Shown: in pieces, positions 36,951 through 45,416 of the stretch
How the letters are laid out: each line of letters opens with the position of its first letter
How positions within the stretch are numbered: the stretch's first letter is position 1
Made by a program: the position numbers and the translations under genes
DNA from: Chloroflexota bacterium
GTDB taxonomy: Bacteria; Chloroflexota; Limnocylindria; Limnocylindrales; CSP1-4
Direction of reading: 5' to 3'
Assembly: GCA_016191395.1 (NCBI GenBank)
Contig: JACPOS010000006.1
Location: forward strand, 1 to 64,000
Length of the DNA: 64,000 nucleotides
The notes under the pieces: model-generated
What the model was told of the DNA's origin: nothing
Seen by the model: the letters and a program-made list of their open reading frames with translations, nothing else
Databases searched by the model: none

Positions 36951-37639
36951 TCGAGTGGGCCTGGATCGCCGACCACGTGGGGGCGATCGCCGGTCGGCTC
37001 GCCCAGCACATCGAGCTCACCGCGATCGCGCTGGCGGTCGGATTCGCGATCTCCCTCGTCCTGGCAATCGCGTCCGTCCGGGTCCGGCGAGTGCGGCCGT
37101 TCGTCATCGGTGTCGCCGGGGTCGTGTTCACGATCCCGAGCCTTGCCCTGTTCTCGGCCCTCGTGCCGATCATCGGCCTGAGCCTGCTGACCGTCGAAGT
37201 CCCGCTCGTGCTCTACACCCTGGTCATCTACGTGCGGAACATCGTCGCCGGCCTCGAGTCGGTGCCTCCGGACGTCATCGAGGCGGCGGACGCGATGGGC
37301 TACACGCGGAACGGCCGACTGGCGCGGGTGGAGCTGCCATTGGCGGTGCCGCTCATGATCGCGGGCCTCCGCCTCGCCAGTGTCTCGACGATCGGGCTCG
37401 TCACCATCAGCGGGATCCTCGGGGATTCGTTCGGCGGCCTCGGGTTCTTCATCTTCGAACGCCCGACGTTCGCGACGGAGATCCTCGTTGGCGCGGCCGG
37501 CTCCATCGGTCTGGCGATCGCGGTCGACATCCTCCTGGGTCGGCTGCAGCAAAGGCTGACGCCATGGAGCCGCCTGGACGTCGCGCTCGATGTCGCGACC
37601 AGCGGCCGATCCGCGGCCCAGCGCGTTCCGGAGATCTGA
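36947..37639 (+). CDS. ABC transporter permease, OpuCB type
   Basis: A 230-residue permease with about five to six helices and the coupling motif EAADAMGYTRNGRLARVELPLAVP, the EAA loop of binding-protein-dependent permeases. It begins IEWAWIADHVGAIAGRLAQH, as in choline/glycine-betaine permeases of the OpuCB family. The ATG at 36947 was chosen over an upstream GTG because it overlaps the ATPase stop and starts at the conserved sequence. The stop overlaps the next permease start by one base. Confidence 0.92.
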   Translation: MIEWAWIADHVGAIAGRLAQHIELTAIALAVGFAISLVLAIASVRVRRVRPFVIGVAGVVFTIPSLALFSALVPIIGLSLLTVEVPLVLYTLVIYVRNIVAGLESVPPDVIEAADAMGYTRNGRLARVELPLAVPLMIAGLRLASVSTIGLVTISGILGDSFGGLGFFIFERPTFATEILVGAAGSIGLAIAVDILLGRLQQRLTPWSRLDVALDVATSGRSAAQRVPEI

Positions 37640-38328
37640 TGGACCTCGTCTCCGCGGTCGTGACGTGGTTCGCCGATCCCGCCCACTGGACCGGCCAGAA
37701 CGGCGTGCCCTACCGGCTCTTCCAGCACGTCGGCATCTCCCTCGTCTCGGTCCTCATCGCCGCAACGATCGCGCTGCCGCTGGGCCTGTACATCGGGCAC
37801 ACGCGGCGCGGCCAGGCGTTGGCCGTCAACCTGGCGAACGTCGGTCGGGCGATCCCGTCGCTGGCCGCCATTGCGATCGTGGTGCCCTTCACCCAGATGC
37901 TCGACCCGACCCTTGGGTTCAACCTGTACCCGACGGTCATCGCGATGATCGTCCTGGCGGTCCCGCCCATCCTCGTCAACGCGTACGCCGGCGTCGCGGG
38001 CGTGGACGCGGACCTCGTGGAGTCGGCCCGCGGGATGGGCCTGACCGAGCGGCAGGTGCTGGCACGGGTCGAGATCCCGGTGGCGATCCCGGTCATCGTC
38101 GGGGGCATCCGGTCCGCCTCCGTCCAGGTCATCGCGACGGCCACGCTCGGGGCGATATACGGGCTTGGCGCCCTGGGCGGCTTCATCGTCGAGGGCGTGG
38201 CCCAGAACGACAACGGCCGGCTCTTCGCCGGCGTGGTCCTGGTCGCGCTGCTGGCCCTGCTCGCCGAGGGCGCCCTCGCACTCGTGGAACGTCGCCTTGC
38301 CGCCCCCGTCGTGGCGCGCGGCAGCTGA
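37639..38328 (+). CDS. ABC transporter permease, OpuCD type
   Basis: A 229-residue second permease with about six helices and its own EAA-like loop (ESARGMGLTERQVLARVEIP). ANVGRAIPSLAAIAIVVPFT is the conserved first half of the permease core. Two distinct permeases, an ATPase with CBS domains and a separate lipoprotein make up the classic OpuC-type arrangement for osmoprotectant uptake. The binding-protein gene follows after 128 bp. Confidence 0.92.
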   Translation: MDLVSAVVTWFADPAHWTGQNGVPYRLFQHVGISLVSVLIAATIALPLGLYIGHTRRGQALAVNLANVGRAIPSLAAIAIVVPFTQMLDPTLGFNLYPTVIAMIVLAVPPILVNAYAGVAGVDADLVESARGMGLTERQVLARVEIPVAIPVIVGGIRSASVQVIATATLGAIYGLGALGGFIVEGVAQNDNGRLFAGVVLVALLALLAEGALALVERRLAAPVVARGS

Positions 38329-38456
38329 TCCATCGGGCTCGGCGCCGAACCTGCGGCGAGTGCGAATAACCTGTCTATGCCCTGAATCCGGTTGCGCGAT
38401 ATAGTCGGCGACTTGACGCCGGTCGGATGGCCGGCGCGGATGGAGGAATGGACCCA

Positions 38457-39371
38457 ATGCGGATAACCCGCTGGGTTGCCTTCGGGGCGTCGATGCTGGT
38501 GCTGCTGAGCGCCTGCTCGACGGGTGGGGGCAACAAGCCGACGGTGAAGGTCGGCTCGGACGGCTTCTACGAAGCCAAGCTCGTGGCCGAGATCTACGCA
38601 CAGGCGCTCGAGGCCAACGGCTATACGGTCGATCGCACCGCGATCGGCATCGGCAAGCGGACGGTTTCGGCGCCGGCCCTCGAGAGTGGGCAGTTCGACC
38701 TGAAGCCCGAATACATCGGGAGCGGTCTCGCCTATTACCAGGCCGGCAAGCAGACGGGCGACCCGGCGGCGAATGCTGCCGCGCTCCAGGCAGTCCTCAC
38801 CGGCAAGGGCGGCGGGATCACCGTCCTGAGCTACTCGCCCGCGGCAGACCAGAACGCCTTCGTCGTTCGGAAGGAGACCGCCGACCAGTTCCGCCTCGCC
38901 AAGATGAGCGACCTGACGGCCGTGATCGGCCAGCTCAAGCTCGGCGTCGCGACGGACTGTCCCACCAATCCCGTCTGCGGCAAGGCCCTGAAGGACTCGT
39001 ACGGCATCGACGTCGCCACCGCGACGCTCCTGTCCCCGTGCGATACCCCGATGGTCCAGGCCCTGGTCGGCAAGACGATCGACGTCGGGGAGCTCTGCTC
39101 CACGCAACCCGAGATCGCGGTCAACGGCTGGGTCGTCCTCCAGGACGACAAGCAGACCCAGCCGGCCGACAACCTCGCGCCGCTCGTCCGCAACGATCTC
39201 CTCACGAAGCTCGGCAGCAACGCCGACGCGTTCAAGAAGATCCTCAACGACATCTCCGCCGCGCTCGACACCGCGACGCTCACCGATCTCGGCAAGCAGG
39301 TGTCCGTCGACAAGAAGGACATCGCCGTGGTCGCGAAGGCGTGGCTGCAGCTGAAGGGCTTCGTCAAGTAG
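38457..39371 (+). CDS. Glycine betaine/choline ABC transporter substrate-binding lipoprotein
   Basis: A 304-residue lipoprotein with signal peptide and lipobox ending LLSAC (Cys20). The OpuAC fold begins TVKVGSDGFYEAKLVAEIYA and contains LESGQFDLKPEYIGSGLAYY, typical of the OpuCC/ProX group that binds quaternary ammonium compounds. There is a Cys pair (DCPTNPVC). GGAGGA lies 9 bases before the ATG at 38457; an ATG ten codons upstream is less well placed. It would deliver betaine or choline to the two permeases upstream. Confidence 0.92.
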   Translation: MRITRWVAFGASMLVLLSACSTGGGNKPTVKVGSDGFYEAKLVAEIYAQALEANGYTVDRTAIGIGKRTVSAPALESGQFDLKPEYIGSGLAYYQAGKQTGDPAANAAALQAVLTGKGGGITVLSYSPAADQNAFVVRKETADQFRLAKMSDLTAVIGQLKLGVATDCPTNPVCGKALKDSYGIDVATATLLSPCDTPMVQALVGKTIDVGELCSTQPEIAVNGWVVLQDDKQTQPADNLAPLVRNDLLTKLGSNADAFKKILNDISAALDTATLTDLGKQVSVDKKDIAVVAKAWLQLKGFVK

Positions 39372-39396
39372 TCCGTTCCTCCATCTCGAACCTCCC

Positions 39397-39423
39397 CGAG
39401 CCCCGGCCACCGGCCGGGGCTCG
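39397..39423. terminator. Hairpin after the osmoprotectant transporter operon
   Basis: CGAGCCCCGGCC (39397-39408) pairs perfectly with its complement at 39412-39423 around a 3-base loop, 26 bp after the transporter operon's last stop. No T-run follows, but the 12-bp GC-rich stem fits the end of an operon in a high-GC genome. Confidence 0.65.
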
Positions 39424-39492
39424 TCGATTCGCGCGACGTCACGGCCCCGTAACGCGCACCTGCCATGGTTCGTGCACCATGCGCACAACCCA

Positions 39493-40116
39493 ATGAGGCC
39501 GGAGGCAGCAGCGTTGTACGAACGGCTTTTCGGCAACAAGGAACGTGACGCCGCGGTCGCGGACCGGATCCCGCCCGGCCAGTATCGGACCGAGAAGTTC
39601 CCGGTCCTGCACTACGGCTCCGTCCCCAGGGCGGACCTCGCGACCTGGGACTTCAAGGTGTACGGCCTGGTTGACAGCCCCTTCACGCTGACCTGGGATC
39701 AGTTCAAGGCCCTGCCCCGCAAGACGGTCGCGACGGACATCCACTGCGTGACCCGCTGGACGAAGCTGGACACCACCTGGGAGGGCGTCCCGATCCAGCA
39801 CGTCCTCGAGCTCGCGGGGCTGCGCCCGAACGTCACGCACGTGGTCGCCCATTCCGAGCAGGGCTACACCGCGAACATGCCGCTCGCGGTCCTCGATGAC
39901 GACGACGTGCTGCTCGCCGACACGTTCGACGGCCAGACGCTGGAGCTGGAGCACGGCTATCCGCTCCGCCTCCTCGTCCCCAAGCGCTACTTCTGGAAGA
40001 GCGCCAAGTGGGTCCGCGGCCTGGAGTTCCTGGACCACGACCAACTCGGCTTCTGGGAGCGGTACGGCTACAACAACGACGCCGATCCCTGGAAGGAAGA
40101 GCGCTACTCCGAATAG
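39493..40116 (+). CDS. Molybdopterin-dependent oxidoreductase, sulfite-oxidase fold
   Basis: A roughly 207-residue soluble protein with the sulfite oxidase/YedY molybdopterin fold. Cys85 in TDIHCVTRWTKLDTTW is the expected molybdenum ligand, and QGYTANMPLAVLDDDDVLLA and GYPLRLLVPKRYFWKSAKWV are conserved later motifs. No Tat signal is present, so it is probably cytoplasmic, and the substrate is unknown. The start is open: ATG at 39493 has a weak site, while a TTG at 39514 (LYERLF) follows GGAGG at a good distance. Confidence 0.9.
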   Translation: MRPEAAALYERLFGNKERDAAVADRIPPGQYRTEKFPVLHYGSVPRADLATWDFKVYGLVDSPFTLTWDQFKALPRKTVATDIHCVTRWTKLDTTWEGVPIQHVLELAGLRPNVTHVVAHSEQGYTANMPLAVLDDDDVLLADTFDGQTLELEHGYPLRLLVPKRYFWKSAKWVRGLEFLDHDQLGFWERYGYNNDADPWKEERYSE

Positions 40117-40132
40117 CGGTCTGGACGCTGGC

Positions 40133-40155
40133 AGCGGCGCCGGAAAGGCGCCGCT
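40133..40155 (+). terminator. Hairpin terminator after the molybdo-oxidoreductase
   Basis: AGCGGCGCC (40133-40141) pairs with GGCGCCGCT (40147-40155) around GGAAA, followed by CTTGATT. It lies 16 bp after the stop of the molybdo-oxidoreductase. The T-rich tail is short. The rest of the 231-bp gap up to the cupin gene holds no further feature. Confidence 0.65.
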
Positions 40156-40347
40156 CTTGATTCGGCAGCCGAGTCTGAAAGGGCGCTACTCGGAGGTGGA
40201 AGAAGCCGGCTGCACCTTCAGGCAGGGGCATTGACCGCAGCTGTCGGCTCAGCGAGCGACGTTACGGCGCGACATCCCCGATCCGGCCCGTTGGCCGGAC
40301 GCGACACAATGGAAGCGGCGTCCCCACTCCATCGGAGGCCATTCGCC

Positions 40348-40671
40348 ATGCCCGCCACCGTCTTCCAGGATCTCCTCGCCGAGGCGCCCGTCCCGGCGCG
40401 CGGCATCCTCAGCCAGACGCTCTCGAACGAGGACGATGTCGAGCTCGTGCTGTTCGCGTTCGCCGCCGGCGAGCGGCTGTCAGAGCACACCTCGGCGCGG
40501 CCCGCGATCATGCACATCCTGTCCGGTGAGGCATCGATGACGGTCGGCGCGCAGGCAGTGGACGCCGCCGCCGGCACGTGGGCGCGCATGCCGGCCGACA
40601 CGAAGCACAGCCTCGTGGCCCGGACGGCGGTGGTGATGGCCCTCTACCTGCTGCCTCGGCATCAGCGCTGA
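40348..40671 (+). CDS. Small cupin-domain protein
   Basis: A 107-residue single cupin barrel: FAAGERLSEHTSARPAIMHI gives the first-motif His and GxxxxxH, and GTWARMPADTKHSLVA the second-motif His. Cupin motif 1 has HTS and MHILSGEA. Such small cupins bind a metal and may act as isomerases, dioxygenases or sensors. The ATG at 40348 has GGAGG upstream at good spacing; an earlier ATG at 40309 is less likely. Confidence 0.85.
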   Translation: MPATVFQDLLAEAPVPARGILSQTLSNEDDVELVLFAFAAGERLSEHTSARPAIMHILSGEASMTVGAQAVDAAAGTWARMPADTKHSLVARTAVVMALYLLPRHQR

Positions 40672-40684
40672 CGCAAGGGGCGCC

Positions 40685-41932
40685 TCACCCGCCGAACGCC
40701 GCGAGCGGGAACCGCAGCACGACGCCGTTCCAGCCGTCGGTGACCCACGCCGATCCCCCGACCAACAGGATCCCGCCGCCACCGCCGAACGGGACGTCAG
40801 GCCTCAGCACGCGGTCGATCGCGTTCGTCGCCGGGTTGATCCTGACCAGCAGGCCGGATGTTGCGTCGCCGGTGTCCACCGAGACCCACGGATAGTCGCC
40901 GATCAGGCTCGGACCGCCGTGGCCCGGAATCGGGACCGCGATCACCGCCGTGTTGGTCTTCGGGTCGAGGCGGCCGAGCGCCGCGCTGGCGTCGCAACCG
41001 CTGACCCATACGGCATCTGGTTGGATCGCGAAGCCGCCGCACGCGGTGAACTGGCCGGGCGTCTGGATGGTCGCCTGGATCGCGTCGGTGACCGGATCGA
41101 TCCGGACCACCGTCCCGTTGTTCGGGATGTCCACCCAGATGCTGCCGAGCCCGCTCGCGAGCCAGTTCGGACCGCTGCTGCCGGTCGGGCCGACGGTAAT
41201 CGTCGCCGCGACCGTATTCGTCGCCTGGTCGATTCGGAGCACCTTGCCGTCGTGCGTGTCCGCGACCCAGACGCCATCCGCGGTTGCCAGGATCCCCTTC
41301 GGCGCGAGGCCCGCCGGAATCTTCGCGACCACCGTGAGGGTCGCCGGGTCGACTCGATACAGCGTCGCGGTATCCCAGTCCGTGGCCCACAGCCCCGCGT
41401 CGTTCAGCGCGAGATCGTTGTACAGGTCCGCCGCCCCACCGAGGGGCACGGAGCCCGTGACCTTGAAGGTCGCGAGATCGATCCGATCGATCCGCCCACG
41501 CGTCAGGCCCCACGCGACCGCCCCGTCCAACACGAAGCCGTTCAGGTCAGGAAACGGGAAGGTCGCCTCCACCTTGATCGAGCCGGGCGCCGGAAGTGAT
41601 GCCGGCTGGGACCCGCCCGATGCAGTCGCCGCGGAGGTGGGGCTGGCAGTTGGCGCGACCGCCGGTCGCCCACCGCCGAACGCGACCGCCAGCGTGACCG
41701 CGAGCACCACCCCGAGCACCACGAGCACAACCACGGCCGGCGAGCCGGCGAACGCAAATCGGCGTCCACCCAGGGCAAGCCGATGCCACGGATAGACCGG
41801 CGCCTGGCGGGTCTTCATGGTCTGGACGAATGTGTCCTCCAGGAGCTGCGTTGGCGCCTGGGTCGGGGCGACGCCATCCATCCAGGCCGTCAAGGCCCCC
41901 TGGATGTCGCGATCGGCGCGCGGGCCGTTCAT
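40685..41932 (-). CDS. Membrane-anchored beta-propeller protein, probable anti-sigma partner
   Basis: A 415-residue protein. The short cytoplasmic N-terminus (NGPRADRDIQGALTAWMDGV) and one membrane helix (SPAVVVLVVLGVVLAVTLAV, about 70-90) resemble an anti-sigma factor without a zinc motif. A Pro/Ser/Thr linker leads to an extracytoplasmic propeller of Vgb/NHL-like repeats (GLWATDWDTATLYRVDPATL, GVWVADTHDGKVLRIDQATN). The start overlaps the ECF sigma stop (ATGA) and has GGAAGGAG upstream. It is likely that the N-terminal part holds the sigma factor and the propeller senses something outside; this is inferred. Confidence 0.8.
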   Translation of the reverse strand: MNGPRADRDIQGALTAWMDGVAPTQAPTQLLEDTFVQTMKTRQAPVYPWHRLALGGRRFAFAGSPAVVVLVVLGVVLAVTLAVAFGGGRPAVAPTASPTSAATASGGSQPASLPAPGSIKVEATFPFPDLNGFVLDGAVAWGLTRGRIDRIDLATFKVTGSVPLGGAADLYNDLALNDAGLWATDWDTATLYRVDPATLTVVAKIPAGLAPKGILATADGVWVADTHDGKVLRIDQATNTVAATITVGPTGSSGPNWLASGLGSIWVDIPNNGTVVRIDPVTDAIQATIQTPGQFTACGGFAIQPDAVWVSGCDASAALGRLDPKTNTAVIAVPIPGHGGPSLIGDYPWVSVDTGDATSGLLVRINPATNAIDRVLRPDVPFGGGGGILLVGGSAWVTDGWNGVVLRFPLAAFGG

Positions 41933-42480
41933 GCCGATCTCCTTCCGGACGTGGCTGCGGCTCTGTCGTCGGCTTCGAGGGCGGCACGCATCGCGGCGAT
42001 GCCGTACCGCACCCGCGACTTCACCGTCCCCAGGGGGACCGCCAGGGTCTCGGCGATCTCCACGTGGCTGAGCTGGAAGTAGTGCTGGAGGACGAGGACG
42101 CTGCGCTGGTCCAGCGGGAGGCGACGGAAGGCCTGTTCGATGCGGTCCGACTCCGCCATCGCCATCGAGGTGTCGATCACCGAGCGATCGCGCACGCTGA
42201 ACAGCGTGACCTCGGCCCGGCGCTTGGTCCGGCGGGCCGCGTCGTAGCACGAGTTCACGACGAGCCGCCGGAGCCAGGCATCGAAGCGATCCGCGTCCCG
42301 CAGTCTCGAGACCTCGCGCCAGGCCCGGATGAACGCCTCCTGCGTGGCGTCCTGCGCCCGGTCCGGATCCCGCAGGATCAGGCAGGCGAGCGAATAGAGG
42401 CGGGTCGAGGCCGCCCCGATGAGGGCCGCGAACGCATCGTGGTCGCCGCGCATCGCTCGCCGGACGTCCTCGGCGCTCAC
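41929..42480 (-). CDS. ECF-family RNA polymerase sigma factor
   Basis: A 183-residue sigma-70 family factor with region 2 (RLYSLACLILRDPDRAQDAT ... FIRAWREVSRLRDADRFDAW) and region 4 (FRRLPLDQRSVLVLQHYFQL ... EIAETLAVPLGTVKSRVRYG). It lacks regions 1 and 3, as ECF factors do. The GTG start at 42480 overlaps the stop of the TolB-like gene (GTGA), and its own stop overlaps the anti-sigma-like gene. An ORF extending further upstream is not sigma-like. Confidence 0.92.
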   Translation of the reverse strand: MSAEDVRRAMRGDHDAFAALIGAASTRLYSLACLILRDPDRAQDATQEAFIRAWREVSRLRDADRFDAWLRRLVVNSCYDAARRTKRRAEVTLFSVRDRSVIDTSMAMAESDRIEQAFRRLPLDQRSVLVLQHYFQLSHVEIAETLAVPLGTVKSRVRYGIAAMRAALEADDRAAATSGRRSA

Positions 42481-43568
42481 ACCGGAAGTGCCTGCCAGGC
42501 CGGGACCGACTGGAGGCTCAGCGCCTCGTTCAGGCGCACCTGACCCGTTCCGTCGGCGTTCATCACGTAGACGGTCCGATCGTTGGACCCGACCGCCATG
42601 AAGGCTCGGAGGAACGCGATCCGCGTTCCGTCCGGGGACCAGACCGGCCCGAAGTCGTTGCCCTTCGCGCACGGGGCCGCATCGGCCGGCGGGCAGCCGG
42701 TCAGCTGGACCTGCCCCGAGCCATCCGCTGCCATGACCCAGATCGCCTCGTTGTCGGCGACGCCGCTGGCATACACGATGAACTTCCCATCCGGGCTCCA
42801 GCTCGGCAGCTGGTCCTTCGGGTCGGACCCGGTGGTGAGCGCGTGCTGGTTCCCACCGTCGGCGTCCATCAGCCAGATCTGCTCGTTCACGGGCTTCTCG
42901 TTGACATCGAAGTCGTCAGTGTGGGCGTAAACGATGTGCTTGCCATCGGGCGACCATGCGGGGTAGTCGTTTGAGCAGCCGTCCGCCTTGCCCTTGCAGC
43001 TCGTGAGGGCGACGAGGTTGGCACCCGTGGCGGCATCGACGACGTAGATCTCGGTGTGGGGATCGGCACCGACGACGCCCGCGAAGGCGATCTTCTTACC
43101 GCCAGGCGCGACGTCCGGGAAGAGCGCGCGGCCCTTGAGGTGCGTCACCTGCGTCTGCTTCGTCCCGTCCGGGGCCATCGTCCAGATCTCGAAGGCGCCG
43201 CTGCCGTCGGCGCAGTAGGCGATCTGCTTGCCGTCTGGCGAGTACGCCGCGCACAGGTGATTCCCGGCGCTCGTGGTGAGCTGGACCACATCGGCGCCGT
43301 CGGGCATCGCGGAGAACACGTTGAACGTGCCGTCGAGCGCCTTGACCCCGTAGGCGATTCGACCGTTCCGCACGCCGGCGACGGTCGGCTTGAGCGTTGG
43401 CGCGCCGGTGGGCGGCGCAACCGTCGCGGCGGCGACCGATGCCGCGCCCACGACTCCTGCAGTTGGGGCGGGACCCTTCGTTGGACTGGCAGGGCCGCCG
43501 CAGGCCGCGAGGACGAGGACGGCGCCGGCGAAGAGGCCACCGAGTGATGCAAGGCTATGGGAACGCAT
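42477..43568 (-). CDS. TolB-like WD40 beta-propeller lipoprotein
   Basis: A 363-residue lipoprotein: lipobox VLVLAACGG, a Pro/Thr-rich linker, then at least five TolB-type propeller repeats (YSPDGKQIAYCADGSG, WSPDGKHIVYAH, WSPDGKFIVYASG, WSPDGTRIAFLRA). Each pairs SPDGxxIxY with an IWxMDADG-like strand. It sits outside the cytoplasmic membrane. It is the first gene of the operon with the ECF sigma factor and the propeller anti-sigma-like protein. The ATG at 43568 has AAGGA upstream. Its role may be to sense or scaffold on the cell surface. Confidence 0.85.
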   Translation of the reverse strand: MRSHSLASLGGLFAGAVLVLAACGGPASPTKGPAPTAGVVGAASVAAATVAPPTGAPTLKPTVAGVRNGRIAYGVKALDGTFNVFSAMPDGADVVQLTTSAGNHLCAAYSPDGKQIAYCADGSGAFEIWTMAPDGTKQTQVTHLKGRALFPDVAPGGKKIAFAGVVGADPHTEIYVVDAATGANLVALTSCKGKADGCSNDYPAWSPDGKHIVYAHTDDFDVNEKPVNEQIWLMDADGGNQHALTTGSDPKDQLPSWSPDGKFIVYASGVADNEAIWVMAADGSGQVQLTGCPPADAAPCAKGNDFGPVWSPDGTRIAFLRAFMAVGSNDRTVYVMNADGTGQVRLNEALSLQSVPAWQALPV

Positions 43569-43658
43569 GTGGAGGGCATCCTTCGGTGGCGGCTGGCCTG
43601 CCTGGCGAGTCTCGCCTGCATGGCCTCGACCCAAATGACGACGGCCGCGGCCCCATCC

Positions 43659-43692
43659 GATCTATCTGGACGGAGATTCCCCGAGATAGATC
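43659..43692. promoter_or_regulatory. 9-bp inverted repeat in the TolB/sugar-binding divergent promoter region
   Basis: GATCTATCT (43659-43667) is matched by AGATAGATC (43684-43692) with 16 bases between. It lies in the 191-bp gap between the divergent TolB-like operon and the sugar-binding lipoprotein, 91 bp and 67 bp from the two start codons. It fits an operator serving one or both promoters. Confidence 0.5.
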
Positions 43693-43759
43693 CAAAGCAG
43701 GCACCGCGGGCGTCAATGGACACAGCGGCGAAGCCGCTCGCACGAATGGTGGTACCGGT

Positions 43760-44866
43760 ATGCGTTCTCTCGGGACACTCGCCGCGGCCTCGATCGCCGC
43801 GATCCTCATCGCAGCGTGCGGGGGCGGCGCTCCCGCGACCCCGAGCGCGGCGGCACCGATACCGACCACCTCGGTCGCAGGACCGGGCACTGCCGCCGGG
43901 GGCTGCGTGGTCGGGGTCTCCTGGTCGGACCTGAAAGGTCGCTGGGGGCAGTGGGACGAGCCTGCCATCAAGCAGGCCGTCGGAGCCGCCGGCGGGAGGT
44001 ATCTGTCGACCGATGCCGCGCAGTCCGCAGCAACCCAGGCCGCAGATGTCGACAGCCTGATCGCGAAGGGCGCGACGGTCCTCGTGATCCTTGCCCAGGA
44101 CGGGCCGGCCATCGGGCCGGTCGTCGCCGCCGCAACGGCGCGCGGCATCCCGGTGATCGCGTACGACCGGCTGATCGACGACCCGGCAGCGCTGTATGTC
44201 ACCTTCGACAACGTCGAGGTCGGACGGATGCAGGCCCGCGCGCTGCTCGCAGTCGCACCGAAGGGCAACTACCTGTTCATCAAGGGCGACAAGGCCGACG
44301 CCAACAGCGACCTGGTTCGCTCCGGGCAGGCGGAGGTCCTCGCTTCCGGGATCGAGGCCGGCAACGTCGTGAACGTGGGCGAGTCATACATTCGGAACTG
44401 GGACCCCGGGGTTGCGCAATCGCAGACGGGCATCTACCTCGCGGCCAACGGCAACCGGATCGCCGCGGTGCTCGCCGAGAACGATGGGATGGCGGGTGGC
44501 GTCATCGCCGCGCTCGACGCCGTCCACCTCGCCGGGTCAACCGCCGTCTCCGGCCAGGACGGCGACATCGGCGCGCTCAATGCCGTGGCTGCCGGCACCC
44601 TGACGATCGACGTCTGGAAGGACGCCAGGACCCTCGGCGCTGCGGCCGGCAACGCAGCCGCCCAGCTGTGCGCCGGTGCGACTGCCGGCACGGTCAGCGG
44701 GACGACGGCATTCCTGACGCCTTCTGGAAAGACGGTCCACTCGATCCGTATCGAGCCGGTCGCGGTCACCCGAGACAACCTCAACGTCGTCCTCGAGGCC
44801 GACTGGATCTCGAAGGGCGACCTCTGCGAGGGCATCGCCAGCGGATCGGTGGCCGCCTGCGGCTGA
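43760..44866 (+). CDS. Sugar ABC transporter substrate-binding lipoprotein (xylose-binding-like), orphan
   Basis: A 368-residue periplasmic-binding-protein type I fold: lipobox LIAACGG, then VVGVSWSDLKGRWGQWDEPA, LIAKGATVLVILAQDGPAIG, IPVIAYDRLIDDP and YVTFDNVEVGRMQA, and late SGQDGDIGALNAVAAGTLTI. These are hallmarks of XylF-type sugar binders (D-xylose and related pentoses). No cognate ATPase or permease lies on either side, so it either uses a transporter elsewhere or works as a sensor. The divergent TolB/sigma operon is its only neighbour. Confidence 0.88.
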   Translation: MRSLGTLAAASIAAILIAACGGGAPATPSAAAPIPTTSVAGPGTAAGGCVVGVSWSDLKGRWGQWDEPAIKQAVGAAGGRYLSTDAAQSAATQAADVDSLIAKGATVLVILAQDGPAIGPVVAAATARGIPVIAYDRLIDDPAALYVTFDNVEVGRMQARALLAVAPKGNYLFIKGDKADANSDLVRSGQAEVLASGIEAGNVVNVGESYIRNWDPGVAQSQTGIYLAANGNRIAAVLAENDGMAGGVIAALDAVHLAGSTAVSGQDGDIGALNAVAAGTLTIDVWKDARTLGAAAGNAAAQLCAGATAGTVSGTTAFLTPSGKTVHSIRIEPVAVTRDNLNVVLEADWISKGDLCEGIASGSVAACG

Positions 44867-44878
44867 CCGCGACTGCCG

Positions 44879-45265
44879 CTACGCCCGCTCGCGCCCGCTG
44901 CCCAGGGTCTGGGCGATCCCCGAACCCAGTGACCCGCCCCAGAGCACGCCGAGCCAGCCGAAGAAGGCCGAGGTGGTGACGGACGCCGAATCGCGACCGG
45001 CGATCATCCCGAACCCGATGAACTGGAGCGCGACCGGCAGCAGGCCTAGGATCGCAGCGGCCAGGAACCCGGAGCCGACCGGCCCGCCGGCGCGGATCGT
45101 CCCGAACGCGGCCAGCGCGCCGGCGACGAGGTAGATGGGCATCGCGACAGCTGGGCCGATCACGTCGTGGAGCTCCGGTCGGATCAGCTCTGCGAGAAGG
45201 TGCGTGGCCCCGATGACCACGAGGCTGATGACGGGCCACATGAGGCCCCGAACGAGCGGCTGCAT
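44879..45265 (-). CDS. Four-helix membrane protein, unknown function
   Basis: A 128-residue protein with about four membrane helices: LMWPVISLVVIGATHLLAEL, VAMPIYLVAGALAAFGTIRA, GFLAAAILGLLPVALQFIGF and AFFGWLGVLWGGSLGSGIA. No family is recognised. The ATG at 45265 has GAGGGAGAG upstream. It is divergent from the HxlR-like regulator (150 bp apart), so it is a plausible target of that regulator. Confidence 0.75.
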   Translation of the reverse strand: MQPLVRGLMWPVISLVVIGATHLLAELIRPELHDVIGPAVAMPIYLVAGALAAFGTIRAGGPVGSGFLAAAILGLLPVALQFIGFGMIAGRDSASVTTSAFFGWLGVLWGGSLGSGIAQTLGSGRERA

Positions 45266-45365
45266 CGTGCTCTCCCTCAGGCTTGCCGGGCCCGGACGGG
45301 TCCCGTGCACCCAGGATGCTTGGCTCGGAGGTGTCGTCGATCCAGTGCGGAAACTGGAGTTGCTC

Positions 45366-45380
45366 GTGCAATTTCTGCAC
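45366..45380. promoter_or_regulatory. Candidate HxlR operator (GTGCA-N5-TGCAC)
   Basis: GTGCAATTTCTGCAC is an inverted repeat with 5-bp arms, 36 bp upstream of the GTG of the HxlR-like gene and in the shared region with the divergent membrane protein. HxlR/DUF24 regulators commonly bind short palindromes of this kind in their own promoters. Confidence 0.55.
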
Positions 45381-45416
45381 TACCAACGGATGCGCGCGAG
45401 AGCGATACTCCGCCTC

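Noticed and set aside
40101-40192. Duplicated GCGCTACTC(C/G)GA near the molybdo-oxidoreductase stop
   Set aside because: Only about 12 bases match; too short to call a repeat element or a duplicated gene end.
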